64,000 bases of DNA from Dromiciops gliroides (lineage: Eukaryota; Chordata; Mammalia; Microbiotheria; Microbiotheriidae), in NCBI RefSeq assembly GCF_019393635.1, contig NC_057861.1:743272732-743336731 (forward strand), in the 5' to 3' direction. The notes beneath the pieces are model-generated. The model was given only the letters and a program-made list of their open reading frames with translations. It ran no database searches and was not told the origin of the DNA. The translations under genes were made by a program, and so were the position numbers. This document shows, one piece after another, positions 60,801 through 63,800 of the stretch (its first letter is position 1; every line of letters starts with the position of its first letter).

Positions 60801-63800
60801 TTCGGCTTTCATTTTGAGGCATTTCAGTCTCTTTTTTTCCTAAATAGCCTTTGGGGAGGGAAAAACAAATCAGATCAATTGATCTTTAGAGACCTAAAGA
60901 AATCAAATTAGTCTGGAGTCAGTTACTGCACTAAACCATCTCCTAATTAGATTGCTCCTTGTAACTGATTGAAAACAGTCCCTATCGGTAACAATAGAGG
61001 CTGCTTCTCTTTAGTGGAGATCTGAGAGAAAAACACATCTTTTTATGAGACGATGACAGAAATTGCACTCTTCCAGCCTAATTGAATATGATGTTATAAA
61101 TATGTGACCTTAATGATTTTGTTTCCTGTTCCAGATTTACAGCTACTGGGTAGGAGACTCAAACTTCAATGCCTTTAGGATGAAATCTCTTTGATTCATA
61201 CAAAAAGAAGATATTCATTTCATTATTATTCTGGCTTTGGGCTATTCTAAAGTAGACTAGATGAAGCAGGAAAGCACCATAGAGAGTCTGAACTTTGGAG
61301 TCAGAAGCTTGGGGTTCAAATTCTACCCCTGGCAATTCCTGAGTGATGCTGGACAATTGCTTTGTTGTTCAGTTTCCTCATTTGTAAAATAAGGGGTTGG
61401 GCTACATGGCTTTGGAGGTCCTTCCACTTCTAGCTTTGTGCTCCTGTCATCTATGACCTTTCTGGGCCTCAGTTTCTTCATCTGTAAAACAAAGGAGTTG
61501 TTTTAAATGGCTTGAGAGGTCCCTTTTAGCTCTAGCTCTATGATCCTATAATCTATGACCTTTCTGGGCCTCTGTTTCCCTATTTGTAAAATAAAGGGGT
61601 TAGGATAGATGGTCTTGGGGGTCCTTTTCATCTCTAGCTCTATGATCCTGTTTTCTAAAGCAGGGTTTCCTGCTCCATTTTGTGTCCTGGACCTCTTGGA
61701 CATTCCGGGGAATCCTATGGATTTCTCAGAATCATGCTTTTAAAAAATCATAATAAGAACATTCTAAATTTCAGATAGAGGTAAGTGAAAATAAAGTTTT
61801 ATACATATATATGTATACACACATATATATTTTTTCCACCCAAGTTTGTGGACCCCCTGAAATCTGCCCATAGACCCTTAGACCTTGGGGTTAAGAATGC
61901 CTGGTCTAAATCCCAATTAAATTCATGAGTGGCCCATAGAGCTCATATTCATTGTGAGCTTTTTTAAAAAAACCTTTCCAATATTAGTTTTGCTTCATTC
62001 ATTCATTCATTCATTTGTTTACTTATTAATTCATTCATTCAGGTTAGGACTTGTACTTTCATCAGTGTGGGGAACTCTTGGTGAGCAAAGTCCCTCTACT
62101 GATGTAGATCAATGACTTCTGCAACTTGTGGTCTTAGAGAATCAGTTGGGATACTAAAATGTTAAGTAACTCAACCGTGGTTGCAAGTCATGAGCTAGTG
62201 GCAAGCCTTGAACCCAGGTCTTCCTAATTCTGAGGGCTCTACCCCTGTTCATGATACTTCCATTTTGACTCTCCCCTTATAGTATCATTATATCATTATA
62301 TAGTATCATTATCATATAGCATCTCCCCATATAGTATCATTACCTTGTTAATATTGTAAAATCAAGAGCATAACTAGGAGTTTGTGTTTTAATGATAGGA
62401 ATCAATGGACCATGAACCTTATTGATTCTAAGCCTAATGCTGGGCCATGCTTCCTTGAGTTTTATTTCACCTCCTCCCGACCTTCACCTTGGAGTCCACC
62501 AAGCAATAAGAGGAAAGCAAGAATTTTTGATGAAAGCAAGCTGTGTCCAAGAAAATCACTCTGAGGCTATATGCCTGTTAGCCAGTGGTCGAGTTGCTTG
62601 TTGTGAGTCAACCATCCTGGTTTGATAGTAAGTTTTCAGGATTTAAGTCATGACCTTGGGAGTAATGATTTTGGAAGCAAGATGTTACTAACCCTTTGTG
62701 GTAAATTTATGGGAGGACAAGAGTGTCCCACAGGATGGGCATGCATGGATGGGTCGTGATGTGCATATGTGGAGGAATGGAGATGGAAGGGACACTCAAG
62801 GTTATCTAGTTCAACCTTCTCATTTTACAGATAAAGTAAACTGAGGCCCAAAGTGATTAAACAACCTACAGTTCAATTTGTCCTATTTATCCCTTCTTTG
62901 CAGAGAGTACACAGTCTTCTCCATTAGATTATAAGATCCTCAAGGGCAAGAGCTATTTTTGCTTTTCTTTATATGCCCAGTACTTAGCACAGTGCCTGGC
63001 ACAGAACAGGTGGTACATTTTCTCAACTCTTCTCTAATAATGACAGTGTACTCAGTTTTGTCTTTTTGTTCTTTCTGCTTAGGTGGTTTTTCTTGCTTCA
63101 TCTTGTATCAGTCTATTTGTTTTCTGGTTCTTCTCTGAATTCTTCCTATTCCTCATTTCTTATAATGCAGTGATTTCTCATGATGCAGTAATATTCCAGT
63201 ACATGTATGTAGTACATTTTTTAGCCAGTAGAGCACTTTTATTGATACTGTTGCTGGCTGCAAACACCTGCCTTCTTAATACAAATATCCTCCCACTGAT
63301 GAGACACATCTGTGAATTGTCATGCCACATTCTCAAATGAACCACTTTGCAAGTTACCAAAAGGGCAGTGGAAAGATGCATGGTAGGCAAAAGTCAACAG
63401 CAGTGTGTCACCCAATGATGAGTGAGGACCAGGAATGCCACCAGTAATGGCCAGAAAAGGAGGTGGGATGGTAATGGAGCAAGAATGAGGGATAGCAGGT
63501 GGGCAGCCCAAGTATTCTACTGGTCTCCATCATGTAGTAAAAAAAATCTACAGGAAGACCTGAAGTAAGTTGGGCAGATATCCTATGAAGAGCTTATAGA
63601 AAGGCAAGGCCAAGAATTAGTTAGAATTAGATACTATGGGTGGTTCAGTGGATAGAGCCCTGGGTCTGGAGTTAGGAATATCAATTCAAATCTGTCTTCA
63701 GCTGTGTGATCCTGGGCAAGTCACCTAATGTCTCTTTGTTTCAGTTTTCTCATAGGCAAAATGAGGATAATAATAGCATCTACCTCCCAGGGTTGTTGTG

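Noticed and set aside
61120-61165. TTTCCTGTTCCAG acceptor-like site followed by GGTAGG, considered as TBX20 exon 7
   Set aside because: The sequence after it does not encode the expected ESVESLIQKH and is too short with a poor donor.
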